A stretch of 64,000 nt of DNA from Eriocheir sinensis (GCF_024679095.1 NC_066520.1:15681831-15745830); one strand, 5' to 3'; shown: positions 11,326-24,520, numbered from the stretch's first letter. Program-made: numbers and translations. Notes: generated by a model not told the origin, from the sequence alone.

Positions 11326-11956
11326 GTCACGGCTCCTGTTTACCGAGTTGGAGCTAAAAGTTGCGTATTCTGATCCTAAGTAAAGTTTCAGAATAACAAT
11401 GAAAAATAAAATGCAGAGGGCAAAACAAAAACAAAAAAATTAGGCATCTTCCTTAGTGTAGGCAAGTATCTTTTTTTTCCTTATTTCCTTCAGTGCAATA
11501 TTTTTTTCATACATCACGTACACACACACACACACGCACACGAACGCGCACACGCACACGCAAGCACCCCTCCCACCCCCACTCCCCTCCCACACCCTCC
11601 CTTCCCTCCCCCATTCCCTCACGCACGATAGCACCCTTTTAAGAGCTTCCTTCATTCGCCCGGCACCGAGTCTTTTGAGCTTCAAGGGCGGGGAAAGGGA
11701 AGGAAAAAAGCGGCAGGAAAGGGAGCGCCGAAGAAGAGGATAAGGAACTGAAGACGTGCATTGAGAGAGTGGTGTTTCAATGTCACAGTCAACGTTCCGC
11801 TTCTTCTATTGCCTTTCAACGATTTGACGTCACATGAAGCGGTATTAAGTCACGTCTGGCGATTGTATTTTGTTTTATCTGTATCGCTTTTGTATTCCAT
11901 TTTGCGGTGGTAGGTTTCATTCGGCCTTTCTTTGTTGCATTTAAGATGTGTATGTG

Positions 11957-12080
11957 ATATTTTTTTACAGCAAAGGAGGCAGCACAAGGGCACAAAAAAA
12001 GGAAACAACAATAAAAAAAAAGCCCGCTACTCGCTGCTCCTGTAAAGAATCCGAAGAGGTGGCCGAAAGAGCAGTCAATT
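11957..12080 (+). mobile_element. interspersed element family C
   Basis: Contains AAAAAAGCCCGCTA, GCTCCTGTAAA, GAGGTGGCCGAAAGAG and GTCAATT. Related segments occur at 24449-24520 (AAAAAAGCCCGCTA and TAGCCAAAAGAG) and 44140-44225 (GTTCCTATAAAA and AGTGGCCAAAAGAGAGGTCA). Class unknown; probably a short non-autonomous element. It interrupts an older minisatellite. Confidence 0.65.
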
Positions 12081-12345
12081 AGCGTTTGTACATCATATTC
12101 AAGGTTTTTATTTGATATATCGCAATTACGTCGCTTACAGGGTTTGTATGTCACGTTTCATTTTTCTAATCACTTTTTAAGGTTTGTATATTGCATTTAA
12201 CTTCGTGTGTCGTATTTAGCGTTTGTATGTGTCACTTAACGTTCATATGTCATCTCTCGCGCGTGTACATGACATTTAAATTTTCTTGTCATATTTAATG
12301 CTTTTTTAATCACATTTCGCATTTGTACGTGACATTCAGCAGCAT
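12080..12345. repeat. degenerate minisatellite (GTTTGTATGTCACATTTA-like unit)
   Basis: GTTTGTA or a close variant followed by TCAC/ACAT and TTTAA recurs at roughly 20-60 bp spacing (12083, 12144, 12182, 12222, 12318). Similar words precede family C at 11815-11955. Confidence 0.65.
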
Positions 12346-13994
12346 CAGGAAGGCTGGTCGTTACTGCTTATTTATTAATCAACCCTTCAGGCGCCAGTTT
12401 AGAGAGTTATGAGGGGGGGGGGGGGGGGGTAAACCTATCAGTAAGTCAGTGAAATGGTTAACCTTAATCTGAGCGAAGTCAATCCGGGCCAGGACGGTTT
12501 AAAATATAGAATAGTTTACCACCACTGCTGTCGTGTCCAGGCTGACGGGACTGTGACGTCACGGCTGATAATTAAGAGATGTTTGACTGACGGCAAGGAC
12601 GCTCCGAGGTGGGACGCTCCGAGGTGGGTAATTCAGTGGGCCGCGCGTTGATCTGAACGTTGCCAAGACCATGGAAAGCAAGATCTCAAATGGATATAGA
12701 AAAAAAGTTTCACAGTCTTGATTCGAGTTGTTGTGGTGGGGTAGTAATGTTATATTAAGATTTACAGGAGACAAAATCGAATGAAAAGTCCGAATTAGGG
12801 CTTATAAGACTGAAAAAAAGCAATTGTAAAAGGTATGACTATATATGACCAATTTGACCATCCAAGTGAGTGCAAAGAAGTGGAGTAAAATTTTAAAAAA
12901 ATATGTATGTTTGGACGTGAGCGTTAAGCAATGAAAACGGGCGATAAAACTTTAATTAAATCATTTCAGTTAAGTCAAATCGGGGCAAATAATTGGATAA
13001 AAGTTTCCATAAATTGTTGAGTGAGCGCAATAGCAATTTTCCGGTCCTGCCCAAGGGTTATGAATTTTATACGTATCTGGGGGAAAAAAAACTGAATACA
13101 GGGAAAGAAAGAAAATAGTTTAGGGAAAGAAAGAAAATAGTTTACGTGTGAATAATGAGGAGAAAACTACAGGCATATTTTCCCTCTTGAGTGTATTTGC
13201 AGTAACGTACGAGATATTTTTTTGTGTATGTGTGGATGGGAGGTGAACGGGATGCGGTTATGAATTCTTAATGGGTATACGATTAACCCGGTAGGTGCGG
13301 GGATCATGTTTCTTAAAGGCCCCTCTAAGCGAGAATAATGAGAAAAAATCATCACTCACGCAAACCATTTAATAATATATATCAGTGCATTTGTGATCAG
13401 TTTATGTATCATCTAGTTTGGGGGGTTTATATCATGGCAAAAATTTGGCCCATCGCTGCTACAAGGTAAAGCCTCAAATTGATCCCGTCGCTGCTACCGG
13501 ATCAATAGCTATACGAGTGAAAAAAAAGGCAATTCACTTCAACCCAACAAAACGGAAGAATATAATCAACGCTTGTTCCCTAGGCAGATGATTCAGATAT
13601 ACCCAAACAGAAAGACACTCCAGGCCCACGCTGATTAATACGGCTTTTGAACGATTAATGACGAATGATAGTAATACCGCACTGTGTTTACTAAGATCGA
13701 TATTGTGCAAACTACATACATACACTCTCCATTCAGTTATCGCCAAACCAAAAGACATCTGGCATGCACATTATCTTTTTTTCTCTTTCCTTCGTTCAGA
13801 TGACGCGCGCATTCGCCAAAATGGAATGGGCACGCACGTCGCAGCCTCTTCCTTATTGGGCCAGTTGGTGAATTCTCGGACACCTGAACTGAGGATTATT
13901 GATTATATGTCTTGTCTTCCTCCTCCTCCTTCAGCTCCTCGCCTCTCTCCTCCCTCCTCCACCTCCTTCGTTCCATCCTTCCTTGTTTGTTTCA

Positions 13995-13998
<4 letters not shown>
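12346..13998. other. mostly unique sequence, no gene seen
   Basis: Contains a poly(G) run (12413-12429), a CRE at 12554-12561, a 15-bp direct duplication (12598-12627) and a segment with two CGCTGCTAC words (13445-13500) that resembles dispersed decapod repeats. No exon-like reading frame was recognised. Confidence 0.45.
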
Positions 13999-14054
<56 letters not shown>

Positions 14055-14065
14055 TAGTAGTAATG

Positions 14066-14107
<42 letters not shown>

Positions 14108-14110
14108 ATA
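13999..14110. repeat. (GT)n followed by (AGT)n
   Basis: GT run at 13999-14053, then AGT triplets to about 14107. Confidence 0.97.
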
Positions 14111-14488
14111 GCAGCAGCAGGAGTAGTAGAAATAGCAAACTTGTTATTGCTGTAGAAATAATCGTTATCATGTAGTAAGTAATAATATATATGACACAAT
14201 AAGAGTAGTGGTAGTAATAGTCAACACAAGCAAATGAGGCTGTCACCGTGCAAAGTTAACAAACATTCAAAACAACAACATATTTTTTGTCTTTCCCTCC
14301 AATTAAAATTTAACCAAACATGAACATGACCATCAACCTTATTTGCTTCGCCAGTGTCCGGTGCTGTCTGTTTTTTCCCTCCCCTCAAAGTGACGTGTTT
14401 GTGTTGCTTTATGACCTTCAAAAAACGTATTTACTTTATGTTTAGTTTCCCAAAAGCAGTAAAAACAACAAACAACAACAGCAATGAT

Positions 14489-14531
14489 GATACTACTACT
14501 ACTACTACCTACTACTACTACTACTACTACT

Positions 14532-14626
<95 letters not shown>

Positions 14627-14632
14627 TATAGT
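14489..14632. repeat. (ACT)n followed by (AAT)n
   Basis: ACT triplets to 14531, then AAT triplets to about 14630 with one AGT interruption. Confidence 0.97.
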
Positions 14633-15054
14633 AGATAAAATACAAATAACTAAACAACACCTACATCTGCCTCACGTCAGGTTGCTAGAAAGACGTACTA
14701 CACGACGCACAATATCACATGCAATACTAAAGACCTAAGTTACTTCTCATCTTTTGTTTAGTGCTGACTGAACGCCCATTTTCGTTCCAATCGAAAGTCA
14801 CAGTTAATACACAAAGTAAACTTAAACCTAACTTCCACAGACCTTTCGGGCCACTCGGCTATTAGGAAGCGTAAAGTTACCCCTTGAAGGTTGTCTTCCC
14901 GAAAATAAACTTAATGAATATATGAAACTTTATTATGAAAACCTGGAATAAAAAAAATAATTCACATAAACTAGATAGTGGTTGAAAGTTGTAATCAGTT
15001 TATAATTCCGTTCTGCAATATATTGATGACTGTGCTGTGTCGCCGAAATAATTT

Positions 15055-15275
15055 ACATGTAGCAAGTCCAGTTTCAGTCCCAACCGACCGCGCACAACTC
15101 ACACAGCTGCTCATCCTCTCTTTCGGGTTGGTCGATAAATGGGTACCTAAGGACACCTGGGGAAGGTAAACTGTGGCAACGCGGCTGTCACACCGGCCCT
15201 GTGTCCCGCGTGATGGGCTCTTACCCGCCACACGCTCAAGGGAGAAAGAGACGGAGATGAGCGCCGCCCACTGAA
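15055..15275 (+). mobile_element. SINE-like family B, longer copy
   Basis: Includes GTTTCAGTCCCAAC (a weak B-box relic), CAGCTGCTCATCCTC, GGTTGGTCGATAAATGGGTA and CACCTGGGGAAGGTAAACTG, then the block shared with 10799-10905. From memory this arrangement resembles an abundant decapod tRNA-derived SINE whose tRNA head is damaged here. Confidence 0.65.
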
Positions 15276-15385
15276 CGTTGCCGCATGCTCGCCACTTTAC
15301 CTTTAGACAATATCACAGTGTTTACAGATTGTATTTGTTCACTAAACTTTTCCATTAACACGAAACTTGAAAAATACAGTCGCCT

Positions 15386-15632
15386 AAACATTTACTCAAT
15401 CAAGCTTTTTATTCTTACATTTAACTTTTTAGTGTCGTCAGAAATCTTACATACCATAATTCTTTTTGATATGAAACTTTTATATCTGTGTGCATGTGAC
15501 GTCAAAGCATTTACTCAGTCAAGCTTTTAATTCTCATATTTAACTTCTTAGTGTCGTCAGAAATCTTACATACCATAATTCTTTTTGATAAGAAACTTTT
15601 ATATCTGTGTGCACGTGTCGTCAAAACATTTA
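15386..15632. repeat. 118-bp tandem duplication
   Basis: Two copies at well over 90% identity, with GTGTCGTCAGAAATCTTAC at 15433 and 15551. The first copy carries a perfect CRE (TGACGTCA, 15497-15504); the equivalent site in the second reads TGTCGTCA. Confidence 0.9.
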
Positions 15633-16309
15633 CGTTCACATACCTCTGTTTACCTTTTATATTACACGATAATTTGTGTGAGAGTGCAGTCCAAATATTT
15701 ACATTCACCCACACATTCGCGTACACAGAGTTTCCTTGGCGACCACTGCGCTCTGACGTCACGGGGAGGCTTTATGATACGAGGAGCTTGGTGGTGGTGG
15801 TGGTGATGATTGTTGGGGCGTTTGGTCTTAGCGCCGCAACTGCAGGGTCATGTGGGGCCGAATAAAAGTCTAAATAAACTATACTTTAAAACTATAACAA
15901 ACAGTAACGAATTAAAAACAAGGTAAAAGAAGGACTCAATAAAAGGACTGGTGGTGGTGGTGGTGGTGGTGGAGCGTCCGAGAATGCAGGGAAATTATTT
16001 GAAAGAGGAAAAAGTGAAAGGAATATCGGAATTAAAAAGAAATGAACAACAAATTTAAAAAACGGAGAAGTCAACAACGGCACAAGTTATGACAAAATAT
16101 GATGCAGATTACCGAGAACTTAATCGAGCTGGGAAATGAAAAAATGTGGTAGTGGTGATGGTGGTGATGATAGCAAGAGAGGGGGGGGAGGGGGAGAGCG
16201 ACCGAGAATGCAGGAAAATTATAAATGTGAAGGAAAAAGTGAAGGGAATATCGAAACTAAAAAATAACATAGTCAACAAATTAACAAAACAGGAAGGAAA
16301 GGTCAATGA

Positions 16310-16760
16310 CACGCAAGACAAAATAAGACAAATAATATAGGCAAAATAAGAGACAAAATAAGACAAAATGGGACAAAACAAGATAGACAAAATAAGAGAC
16401 AATATAAGACAAGATAAGATAGACAAAATAAGATAGACAAAATAAGACAAAATAAGATAGGCAAAATAAGACAAAATAAGATAGGCAAAATAAGACAAAA
16501 TAAGATAGGCAAAATAAGACAAAATAAGATAGGCAAAATAAGAGACAAAATAACAGACAGAATAAGACAAAATAAGATAAACAAAATAAGATCGAGAAAA
16601 TAAGACAAAATAAGACATAATAAGAGACAAAATTAGACAAAATAAGATAGACAAAATAAGACAAAGTAAGACAAAATAGGACAAAATAAGAAAATAAGAC
16701 ACAAAATAAAACAAAATAAGAGACAAAATAAGACATATAAGACTAAACAAGATAAAAGTA
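16310..16760. repeat. minisatellite of AAAATAAGACAAAATAAGAT type
   Basis: Roughly 27-bp and shorter units built of GACAAAATAAGA and TAGGCAAAATAA. Antisense open frames here read as repeated LILSYFVLFCL-like peptides and are artefacts. Confidence 0.92.
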
Positions 16761-17019
16761 ACACAAATTAAGCTACAGACAAAACAAGAAGCAGATTGCA
16801 GAGAACTTTTAAACGAACTGAGAAAAGAAGAAAAAAAACTAACTCATTAAGGTAAGGACGCGGTAAACACAGGAGACGAAAAAAACAACAACGGCAAGAG
16901 AATGAAAAGTCGGGAACAACAAATAAGAGTGCGAGGCCAACACAGGGAATCCAATTAGGTGCAGGCGAGTTAGAACACACACAGGAGCGAGGACAGGAAG
17001 ACGAAAAAACACACAGGAT

Positions 17020-17645
17020 AAAGACGAAAATGACAAGATAAACAAAATAAAGACATGAAAAAGACGAAAATAACAAGATAAACAAAATAAAGACACTTGA
17101 AAAAGACGAAAATGACAAGATAAACAAAATAAAGACACTTGAAAAAGACGAAAATGACAAGATAAACAAAATAAAAACACACGAAAAAGACGAAAATGAC
17201 AAGATAAACAAAATAAAAAACATACGAAAAAGACGAAAATGACAAGATAAACAAAATAAAGACACGAAAAAGACGAAAATGACAAGATAAACAAAATAAA
17301 GACACTTGAAAAGAGAAATGAAAAAAAAATAAAACACGAAAAAGACGAAAATGACAAGATAAACGAAATAAAGACACACTGAAGAGACGAAAATGACAAG
17401 ATAAACAAAAAAAAAAACACGGAAAAGAAGAAAATGACAAGATAAACAAAATTAAAACACACGGAAAAGAAGAAAATGACAAGATAAACAAAATAAAAAC
17501 ACACGGAAAAGACGAAAATGACAAGATAAACAAAATTAAAACACACGGAAAAGACGAAAATGACAAGATAAACAAAATAAAAACACACTGAAAAGACGAA
17601 AGTGACCAAATAAACAAAATAAAGACACACGGAAAAGATGAAATG
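17020..17645. repeat. 42-bp minisatellite, about 15 copies
   Basis: Units of GACGAAAATGACAAGATAAA followed by CAAAATAAAGACAC and a variable linker, spaced 40-44 bp. The long antisense frames are its translation. Confidence 0.95.
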
Positions 17646-17997
17646 ACCAGAGAAATAAATACAGAAATACAAGTGGAAAAGAAATACAAATACAAAAAAC
17701 AGGAAAAAAACAACAACAAAAAGCAGAGAAAATTCATCATATCGTCATCATCATTAGGCAAGAAGAGGAAGGACAGGAAGACGGAAATAGAAAAAGTAAC
17801 ACGAAAATGAAAAGATAAACAATAAAATAAAAATAGAACAGAGTATATTAGAGAAAGTTCATTATTATCATCATCAGGCAGAAGAGAACGAAAATAAAGG
17901 ACAGAAAAACGAAAATAGAAAAAAAAGACGAAAATGAAAAGAAAAACAAAGTAGGCAATATAAAAAAAAACTGCACAATATAAGAGCAAAGAAAATA

Positions 17998-18350
17998 AGC
18001 ACAAAGGCCTTTCCTAACGTACTCCACATTTGATTTTGATATACTCCATCTTGCACCACACACAAAAAAGATGAAAATTGTTAAACTAAATAAAACGGAC
18101 TAAAAACAGCAAACATAAAGATCAGAATATTAATCATCATCATTATCAACACGCAGAACCAAACCCTTTCCCAACGTCTTCTATCTCTAATGTTAATATA
18201 CTCCATCCAGCCCCGGGAAATACTCTAACATCATTTTCCACCTTGTCCTCTGTGCGCCCTGAATTCTACATGCGTTCGTTGCCACTCTGTTACTTCGGTT
18301 CCCTTCTCTTGTGATATATGACCTGTCCAAGCCTATTCTTTACCATTTGA
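17998..18350 (-). mobile_element. two related dispersed-repeat segments
   Basis: CCTTTCCTAACGTACTCCAC with TTGATATACTCCATC (17998-18055) and CCCTTTCCCAACGTCT with TTAATATACTCCATCC (18165-18215) are diverged copies of one sequence. On the minus strand, 18200-18320 reads through a short basic peptide including REGNRSNRVAT. It may be part of a decayed retroelement; class unknown. Confidence 0.35.
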
Positions 18351-18479
18351 TTGCTTTAGATGTGTCTGAAGGGTAGAGGGCAAGCCAAGCACCAATACAG
18401 AAGGAGGGGAGTGAGGTTGGTATTGTCAGATGTCCCCGCCCCTCACACACACTATTTCCAAAGGTCGAAAAGGAGGTTA

Positions 18480-18610
18480 ATCGAGTTCTAATGCGTGTTC
18501 TTTTAGGTTCACGGTACAGAAGAAGGATCAGACTACCACCAGGGTCATAAAAGTACCCCTGGAAAGGCCCTAAACTCCCACGAAAGACTAGTAAATTACG
18601 TGTTCTTGGG
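18480..18610 (+). mobile_element. interspersed element family D, copy 1
   Basis: GACTACCACCAGGGTCATAA followed by CCCTGGAAAGGCCC matches the segment near 38840-38880 (ACTATCACTAGGATCACAA and CCATGGAAATCCC) at conserved spacing. Unknown class; I recall similar sequence as common in decapod genomes. Confidence 0.5.
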
Positions 18611-18789
18611 CGCAGAAATGTTTAAAAATATGGCCCTAAGTGTGTGTGACTAAGGGTTGAAAAGTCGAGGGTTTACAGACGCCCAGATTAGAGGACGGCG
18701 AGCGGAGTGTGTTTTACAGGGGAAGCTAAAGTAGACTCGTCAACAACGTAAGCTCTTATCTCCCACCACTTCCCCTCTCGATATACTCC

Positions 18790-19290
18790 TTAATTACCCT
18801 CTTACACCCCTTCCTGACACGTTACACCCCTACCACACCCTTTCCTCACCTTGTTACGCCCCTATTTTGCTTGTTACACCCTTTTCTCACCTCCTTACAC
18901 CCCTTCCTGACACGTTACACCCCTACCGCACCCTTTCCTCACCTTGTTACGCCCCTTTTTTGCTTGTTACACCCTTTTCTCACCTCCTTGCACCCTCTCC
19001 CCGCCAGGTTACAACCCTCTTTCGCTATTACACCCCGACATCACGTCTTTGCGCCCCTTTCCAGCCCTGTTACGCCACTTTCCCGCCCGTTACATCAGTT
19101 TGCCACCTCCTACCTTACCCCTTCACACCTCTTCTTTGCCTGTTACACTGCTACCTCACCCTGTTACACCTCTTCCCCGCCTGGTACACTCGCTCCTCAT
19201 CTCCTTACACCCTTTAATCCCTTCGTTGCACCCTTTCCTTACGTCCTTACACCCTTTCCCCGCCACGTTACACTCTACCTCAACCCTTCC
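18790..19290. repeat. minisatellite of CCTTGTTACACCCCTTTCCT type
   Basis: About 20-24 bp units (GTTACACCC, TTTCCTCACC) repeated more than 20 times. A longer block near 18845-18915 recurs at about 18935-18990, giving local higher-order structure. Confidence 0.92.
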
Positions 19291-19531
19291 CACCTCCTCT
19301 TCTAACTATATCCTTTCTCCCAACGTAGAAAAGAGAGATCGACAGAAATATAAGTAAACATGCAGATCTACCGACTGAAAAGACTTGAATATAAAGGTTA
19401 ATAGACAGAAGAAGACGGGACGGGTAAACAGGCAAACAGGCTCGAGAAATTAATGGCCAACTCTAAAACTAAGCACAATGCGACTTTTCTCTTCTATTGT
19501 GCGCAAAATAATGCAAATTAAAAACAACCAC

Positions 19532-19651
<120 letters not shown>

Positions 19652-19799
19652 CAGACAAAGCACTGGACAGAAACCTAAGACGCATACGCAGAAAAAAGAC
19701 ACAGACACACAAACAATGATCGTAACAAACAAGTAAAGAGTAAGAAAAATGAGGAGGAAAACTGGAATATAAAAGGCCATTGTTCCGAAAAGTTGGCGG

Positions 19800-20370
19800 C
19801 AAATAAAGGAAAAAAATTGTGTAAGAGAGAATGTTGAGGAGAAAGAAAGAGGGAAACAATGAGAAACGAAGGAGGAGGAAGGGAGAACGAAAGAAGCGAA
19901 GTTGACAGTGTAGGAAAAGAAGAAAAGGGAGGAATAAAAAGGAACAGAGGCAAAAAAATGTGTAGGAGAGAAAGAATCAGAGAAAAAATTGGGGGAGAAG
20001 AGAAACGAAGAAGACATAAGGGAGAAAAAAGGAAGGAGAGGAGAGTGTATAAAAGAAGAAAAGGGAAGCAACAAAAAGGAACAAAGGCAAAAAATATGTT
20101 AAAAATGAATAGGATAGAAAAAAAATGGGGAAAAGAGAAACGAAGGAGAAGACGTAGGAGAAGATAAGGGAAGGAGAGAAGAACACTGTAGGAAAAGAAG
20201 AAGAAAAGGGAGCAACAAAAAGGAACAAAGGCCAAAAAATGTGAAGGAGATAATGAATAGGAGAACAAATTGGGGAAAAAGGAAACGAAGGAGAAGATGT
20301 AAGGGAGGAAAAGGGAATATGAAGAGTGTAGGAAAAGAAAAATAGGGAGGAACAAAAATGAGCGAGGCCA
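19800..20370. repeat. purine-rich tandem repeat, about 137-bp unit
   Basis: AAAGGAACAAAGGC-like words recur at 19941, 20078, 20222 and 20349 within a conserved frame of AGAGAAACGAAGGAG and GTGTAGGAAAAGAAG. Confidence 0.85.
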
Positions 20371-21599
20371 AAGAATAGTTAAAAAATATAAGTGAAGAAC
20401 TGTTAAAAAGAGTTGACCTTAAAGAAGAGGAATACAAATAGATATAATGAAAGAAAAGCAACTCATAACGAAAACAATGGAAGATTCTTAAATAAAACCG
20501 AGGAAAACAACATAATTCAATTTAAATGAGAATATAGAATAAATATGTCCGTTTCCGAATAGGAGACGAAGGAGAGAAAGCAGAAAAAAGGAGTAAAGTG
20601 GAAAGAAGGAGATGGAGAAAGACGAAGAAAAAGAGAAGACGAAGGTGAGGACGAGGAAGAAGAAGAAGAAGAAGATAAAAAAGATCAAGAACAAGAACAA
20701 AAACAAGATTAAGAACAAGAAAACCAAAAAGAATAAAAGGAAAAAGAAAAAAATGAAAAAGAAAATGAATATGATGATGAAAAAGAAAAAAAAAACAGAA
20801 AAAAGGTGGAAGTGGAGGAGGAGGAGGAGGAGGAGGAGGAGGAGGTGGTATCAAAGGGAGCAGGTAAAGGAGGGGGAGCAAAGCAGGTAAGGGTGAGGGA
20901 GTAGAAAGCAGTGTTCCCTCATCCCTCACCTGCGCGCTCCACGTTAATTAGTGTGGTAGGTGAAAGAGGTGGTGGTGGTGGTGGTGGTGGTGGTGGTCTA
21001 CTTTCTCTCTCACCTTTTTTTTCTCTTTTTCCTCTTCGTACTTCGTTTTTTCTCTCTTTCCTCTTTCAGTTTCCTTTTTCTACTTTTTTTTATCTCTTCT
21101 CTCATTTTCCTCTTTCTGCTTCTTTTCTTTCTCTCTTTCCTTTGATTTTTAGCCTTTTTTTCTCTTTTCTTTCATTTCCCTCTTTCTACTATTTTTCTTT
21201 CTATCTCTTCTCTGATTATTTATCCCTTTATCATTTTCTCTTATTCCTCTTTCTTTTTCCCCTTTATACTTCCTTTCTCTTTCTCTTCTCTTTCATTTCC
21301 CTCTTTCTACTTCTTTTCTTTCTCTTCTCTGATTCTTTGTCCTCTTCCTAAAACCTTTCTCTCTTATCCCTCTTTCTCTTCCTCTACCTAATACTTGTTT
21401 TCTCTCTCATTTTCTTTCCACCATACACACAACATCCTGAACAACAACAAAACAAAAACCCAAGAATAAACTATAAAAAAATCTCACCCCTTCTTAGCCT
21501 ACCCTCCCCCCTACAAAATCCTTTCTTCCCTCCCTACCGTTAGCGTTCTTCAAATCTCAACTTACACATAAATGAAAAAGACGTGATTAGGTAAAGAGC

Positions 21600-22230
21600 T
21601 TCTGGGGTTCACATTTCGATTACTGGAAATGGCGTGGAGGGGCGAAGAGAAGTTTGTTTGAGAGGGGAAAGTCGGAATGGAGGTAGGGAGAAAGGAGGAA
21701 TGGAAGGGGGAAAGATATGAATGGAGGTAGAAAGGGATGAAGGGAGGGAGGAAAGATAGGAATGGAGGGAGACAGGGAGAAATGGAGGTAGGAATGGAGG
21801 GAGAAGAGGTTGGAAAGGAGGTAGGGAGACAAGAATGGAGGTAGGGAGGTAGGACTGGAGGGAGAGAGGGAAGAAGAGAAGGAGAAAGGGAGGAAGGAAT
21901 GGAGGGAAGGGAGTTAGTAATGGAGAATGGCAGGTAGGTAGGGAGGGAGAAATGGAGGGAGAAGTGGTTGGAAAGGAGGAAGGGAGACAAGAATGGAGGT
22001 AGGGAGGTAGGAATGGAGGGAGAGAGAGGGGAAGAGAAGGAGAATGGGAGGAAGGAAGGTAGGAATGGAGAATGGCAGGTAGGAAGGAAGGGAGAGATGG
22101 AGGTACGAAGGAAGGAGAGAATGAAAAGAGGGAGGGAAAAAGGAAAGGAGATACAGCCATTTCTCGAGAGGGGCGGAAGGGCTATGAAAGGACAAAGGTG
22201 GATGAAGACCGAATAGGGAAGGGAAGGGAA
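21600..22230. repeat. purine-rich GGAATGGAGGTAGGGAG array
   Basis: About 600 bp of GGAATGGAGG and GGTAGGGAGG words, with a larger duplicate: GAGAAGAGGTTGGAAAGGAG near 21800 and GAGAAGTGGTTGGAAAGGAG near 21960 are followed by the same order of words. Confidence 0.85.
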
Positions 22231-22284
22231 AAGTGATGAGGAAATTGGGAAGACGTAGAGTGGAAAATGAGGTCCTGTATCATG

Positions 22285-22686
<402 letters not shown>

Positions 22687-24171
22687 TAAGTAAGCACATG
22701 TGACAGAAGAAAGCAAAAAATGAGAGATGAGAAGGAAAATGAAAAGGAAAAAGAGAGAAGGACATGGCGCATTAAACATTAAGAGATAGACAGAGAGAGA
22801 TTCATAGAGACAGACAGATAAATACAGACGGATAAAGACAGGCAGACAGACGCATACTCCACTTCGTTATATATCATAGCGTCCCGAAGTCTTCATGTAT
22901 TTTTCAAGTAGCATTAAAATCCTATAAAAAGAAGCACAGACAATCAAGTCAAGACCTACTGAGGAAAATTATAAGAGAAAATAGGTGAAAGAGATGAAGG
23001 AAAGAGGGAGGCAATGAATGGAAGGAATAAGAAGAAATAGAGAAAATAAAAAGAAGGGAGAAAAGAAAGACAGACATATGATAAAAATAGAGATAAAAAA
23101 GACTATTCGTACTGCCAAGAAAACAAAAGGACTCATACCCCCCCCCACACACACACACCGAAAGCCTATATTGGGAGGGAAAGGAAGGTAATTAGGGTGG
23201 CATAGGCTGAGGCCGAGGAAGACGAGAGCAGAAATGGATCGACGGAAGGAAGAATGGGAAGAAGGTAAAAAGGAAAGAAAAAAAAGAAAAAACGAAGAAA
23301 GGAAGAAAAGAATGGAAGAAGGAAAAAAGGAAAGATTAAAAAGAAAGAAAAAAGGGAAGAATGACAGAAAATAAAAAAAAGAACAGAAAGAAAGGGAGAA
23401 TAGGGGGAAGGAAGGAAGGAATGAAGGACAGAAGGAAAAAAAGGAAAGGATGAAGGAAGGAAAGTGGGAAGGAATATGGCAAGACTAAATGAAGGAAGGA
23501 AGAAAACTGGAAAGATGATTAGTATTTCCTTTACGTAATTCCTTTCTTTGTCTTCCTTTTCATTATTTCTTTCTTTTCTTCATTTCGTCATTCTTTCCTT
23601 CCTTCTTTCATTGACCTCCTTTTTCTTAACATTTTCCTTCCTTACTTCTACTTTCATCTCTTTTTTTTATTTTTACCTTCAAAAATATATTAATCAGTGA
23701 AAGAAGGAAGGAAGAAAGAAAGAAAAAAAGAAAGAAGGAAAGAAGAAAAGTAAGATAGTAAAAAAAGAAGTGAAGAGAGACAGAATTATGGAAGAAAAGA
23801 AAGACTGGCAGGAAAAAAAAGGAAAAAAAGGGAAGAAGGATATGAAAAACTTTTACTTTCACGACTATATTAATCAAAGAAAGAGGGAAAAAACACAGCC
23901 AGACAGACAAGAAAGATTGGCAGCCAGCAAAAAAAGGAAAGAAAGGGAAATGAAGCTGAGGGAGGGAATGATATCGAAGGGCTGAGGAAGCTGCCGGATC
24001 TGTGTCCCCCAAGATAAAGTTACCCAGACTAATGAAGGTGGTCGAGCTAGCAAACAAGCCCGTCAGGAGAGACTCAAGTAAAACAAATGATGAAAGGAAA
24101 ACGGGCGAGGCAACCAAGATGATTTGAGTACTGTTATAAGAACCTCGCATGGCAACCCGATTCTGGTGATG

Positions 24172-24210
<39 letters not shown>

Positions 24211-24448
24211 ACAGACACCCTAACGACCATTCCTTATACCAGCTTCATAAGGAAAGAAGGAAGGAAGAAAAATGGAAGAAAGGAAGGAAAGGGAGAATAA
24301 GGGGAAGGAAGAAGGATTGACAAAATGAAAGAATGAAGAATGGAACGAAAGAATGGAAGAAGGAGAAAAGAATTGAATGAATGGAGGAGGGAAGGAAAAC
24401 AGGAAACGATGCAACAAGAATGAAGGAATGAAGCAGCTAGTGGAAGAG

Positions 24449-24520
24449 AAAAAAAGCCCGCTAACCACTACTATAAAATAAAAGAAAACAGGATAGAGTA
24501 GCCAAAAGAGAGTAGGAGAA
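24449..24520 (+). mobile_element. interspersed element family C, diverged fragment
   Basis: AAAAAAGCCCGCTAACCACTA then TAGCCAAAAGAGAG, matching 11990-12080 in order. Confidence 0.5.

Noticed and set aside
14978..15231. Open frames on both strands near 15 kb
   Set aside because: They coincide with SINE-like family B, so they are not independent genes.
16281..18004. Long antisense frames rich in Phe, Leu, Ile and Ser resembling membrane proteins
   Set aside because: They are translations of AT-rich minisatellites with a 42-bp (multiple of 3) period; the periodicity of the peptide equals the DNA unit.
23626..24150. Antisense frame with a plausible-looking non-repetitive N-terminal part
   Set aside because: No family match, and the rest is purine-repeat translation; insufficient to call a gene.
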